Translations under genes and position numbers: made by a program
Source of the DNA: an uncultured SAR324 cluster bacterium
GTDB lineage: Bacteria; SAR324; NAC60-12
Direction: 5' to 3'
Length of the DNA stretch: 5,303 bases
Assembly: GCA_902562015.1 (NCBI GenBank)
Contig: CACERX010000066.1
Coordinates: forward strand, 1 to 5,303
In this document: positions 4,386 through 5,303 of the stretch, one piece after another
Layout: each line of letters starts with the position of its first letter
Numbering within the stretch: the stretch's first letter is position 1
Notes under the pieces: model-generated
Told to the model about the DNA's origin: nothing
Seen by the model: the letters and a program-made list of their open reading frames with translations, nothing else
Database searches by the model: none

Positions 4386-4823
4386 ATGCGCATCTTGCCA
4401 ACATTATTTTCTATTGTTATATTATTAATAATTTCAAAAATTGCTCCAGCAGAAACTATCAAAATTGAGTTTACAGAAGATGACTCATACAGCATTGAAG
4501 TTGCGCACATCGATGTTGGAGACACTATAGAATGGTTGCCAAAAAACGAGGGACATAATGTAGAGTTTCTTGCAGGTCCCAAAATAAACTCTCTCCCAAA
4601 AAAATCTGAAATAGACGAGGTTCACTCTCTCGTTTTTAAAGTACCTGGAGTTTATTTATACGGTTGTACTCCGCATAGAAACATGGGCATGTTAGGTCTA
4701 ATTATCGTTGGTAATGATTTTAATAATTTGGAAAAAATAAAAAATATTCAATTGTCTCATGTAGCAACTTCAGTTTTGAAACGATTGATTAGAATCGCAC
4801 AATCACATTCCAAATCATCCTAG
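4386..4823 (+). CDS. Pseudoazurin-like periplasmic blue copper protein
   Basis: This is a 145-aa type-1 copper (cupredoxin) protein that would carry single electrons in the periplasm. A Sec signal peptide covers residues 1-22 (basic MR start, hydrophobic core, APA then E23). The copper ligands are visible: H57 in EGHNVEF, then C94, H97 and M102 in YGCTPHRNMGMLG. The C-x2-H-x4-M spacing and the ligand gap of 37 residues match pseudoazurins, and VGDTIEW before H57 is typical. It should mature to about 123 aa, with the extra C-terminal helical region (about 110-145) common in pseudoazurins. The usual partners are nitrite reductase or other periplasmic oxidoreductases, but none is in view. The ATG at 4386 has no clear ribosome site; it is chosen because it gives a complete signal peptide. 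No strong promoter is evident in the 145 bp upstream. It lies outside the repeat-flanked module. Confidence 0.93.
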   Translation: MRILPTLFSIVILLIISKIAPAETIKIEFTEDDSYSIEVAHIDVGDTIEWLPKNEGHNVEFLAGPKINSLPKKSEIDEVHSLVFKVPGVYLYGCTPHRNMGMLGLIIVGNDFNNLEKIKNIQLSHVATSVLKRLIRIAQSHSKSS

Positions 4824-4883
4824 TTACAATATACATTTGCCGGAGTAAACTTTATTTTTTTAGTTCTAAATTGAGTAAATATT

Positions 4884-5303
4884 ATGCATAGAAGTACGTT
4901 ATTTTTTACAGTGTTTTTGTTTTTTTTGCCAAACTTTGCATTGTCCGAAGTTAAACAACTAAATTCAGTAGGAACCTCTCCTATACCATTGTTAATTGGA
5001 GTAATAAATGGTTCTTATGAGAGAAGAATAAAACCTGAAATTGGTTTAGGTTTAAACGGATTCACTTGGAATTATATTTCTTCTGATTGGGAATTTAGTA
5101 TTTCTGGAATTAGTCCTCATGGGAGATTCTATTTTGAAAAGGAGAATAATGGCCTTTTTGTTGGTGGAAGTATTAGTTTAATATCATATTCATGGTCAAG
5201 TTCAGGACAAAGTGGATCAGGTTCGATCACGACTTTAGGAGGTGAAGGTGGATATCAATGGAGATGGGTAAATTTCTATAACGAACTTACTTTTGGATTA
5301 GCA
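4884..5303 (+). CDS. Outer-membrane beta-barrel-like protein (3' truncated by window edge)
   Basis: The first 140 codons of an open frame run to the window end. Residues 1-21 form a signal peptide (MHRSTLFFTVFLFFLPNFALS), probably cleaved before E22. The mature part alternates aromatic and small residues in strand-like stretches: PEIGLGLNGFTWNY, DWEFSISGISPHGRFYF, GLFVGGSISLISYSW and GEGGYQWRW. Ser/Gly-rich turns (SSSGQSGSGS) lie between them. This is the pattern of small eight-stranded-type outer-membrane barrels, but I cannot assign a named family. The start lies 60 bp after the pseudoazurin-like stop with only a weak GAG upstream. No terminator is seen between the two, so co-transcription is possible. 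The class is likely; the function is unknown. Confidence 0.8.
   Translation, partial: MHRSTLFFTVFLFFLPNFALSEVKQLNSVGTSPIPLLIGVINGSYERRIKPEIGLGLNGFTWNYISSDWEFSISGISPHGRFYFEKENNGLFVGGSISLISYSWSSSGQSGSGSITTLGGEGGYQWRWVNFYNELTFGLA

Noticed and set aside
4379..4582. Minus-strand 67-aa ORF antisense to the pseudoazurin-like gene
   Set aside because: It is the reverse reading of a well-supported copper protein and has no start signal.

Overview
The window is low in G+C (roughly one third by eye) and reads as a chromosomal accessory region of a Gram-negative bacterium. Two genes at the right edge encode exported proteins: a periplasmic pseudoazurin-like cupredoxin and a probable outer-membrane beta-barrel. 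The base composition and the many small membrane or envelope proteins would fit a Leptospira-like spirochaete, but that is a guess. Nothing here fixes the taxon.

Layout, left to right. (1) Bases 1-450 hold the 3' end of an unrecognised gene whose frame is open to the window edge. (2) Bases 451-668 are non-coding. They carry one copy of a dispersed repeat and a promoter embedded in one arm of a long-range inverted repeat. (3) Bases 669-1532 encode a DUF805 membrane protein with a C-terminal SHOCT segment. (4) Bases 1533-1749 hold a second repeat copy with an 11-C tract, and a short minus-strand ORF whose Cys-rich tail is nearly identical to that of a gene 1.7 kb away. (5) Bases 1750-1971 encode a 73-aa single-span membrane protein with a Gly-rich tail. 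(6) Bases 1972-2315 are regulatory sequence with a repeat copy, a hairpin, a 14-bp direct repeat spaced by exactly 100 bp, and a strong promoter. (7) Bases 2316-3391 form a likely three-gene operon: a 189-aa catalytic-domain-only tyrosine recombinase and two small single-span membrane proteins, the second with a four-cysteine tail. (8) Bases 3380-3469 hold tandem 42-bp repeats. (9) Bases 3556-4116 (minus strand) encode a six-span membrane protein, with the second inverted-repeat promoter upstream at 4188-4237. (10) The pseudoazurin-like gene and the 3'-truncated outer-membrane gene follow.

The repeats are the most interesting structure. Copies of one family (core GTGAAGAATTAAGTG on one strand) lie between most transcription units. 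They point one way left of the recombinase and the other way right of it, and the two outermost copies merge into a roughly 50-bp inverted repeat carrying matching inward promoters. This looks like a symmetric, recombinase-centred module of about 3.6 kb (580-4237) made of small membrane-protein genes. Whether the recombinase acts on the repeats, to invert, excise or shuffle cassettes, is inference. The repeats do not fit the integron attC consensus.
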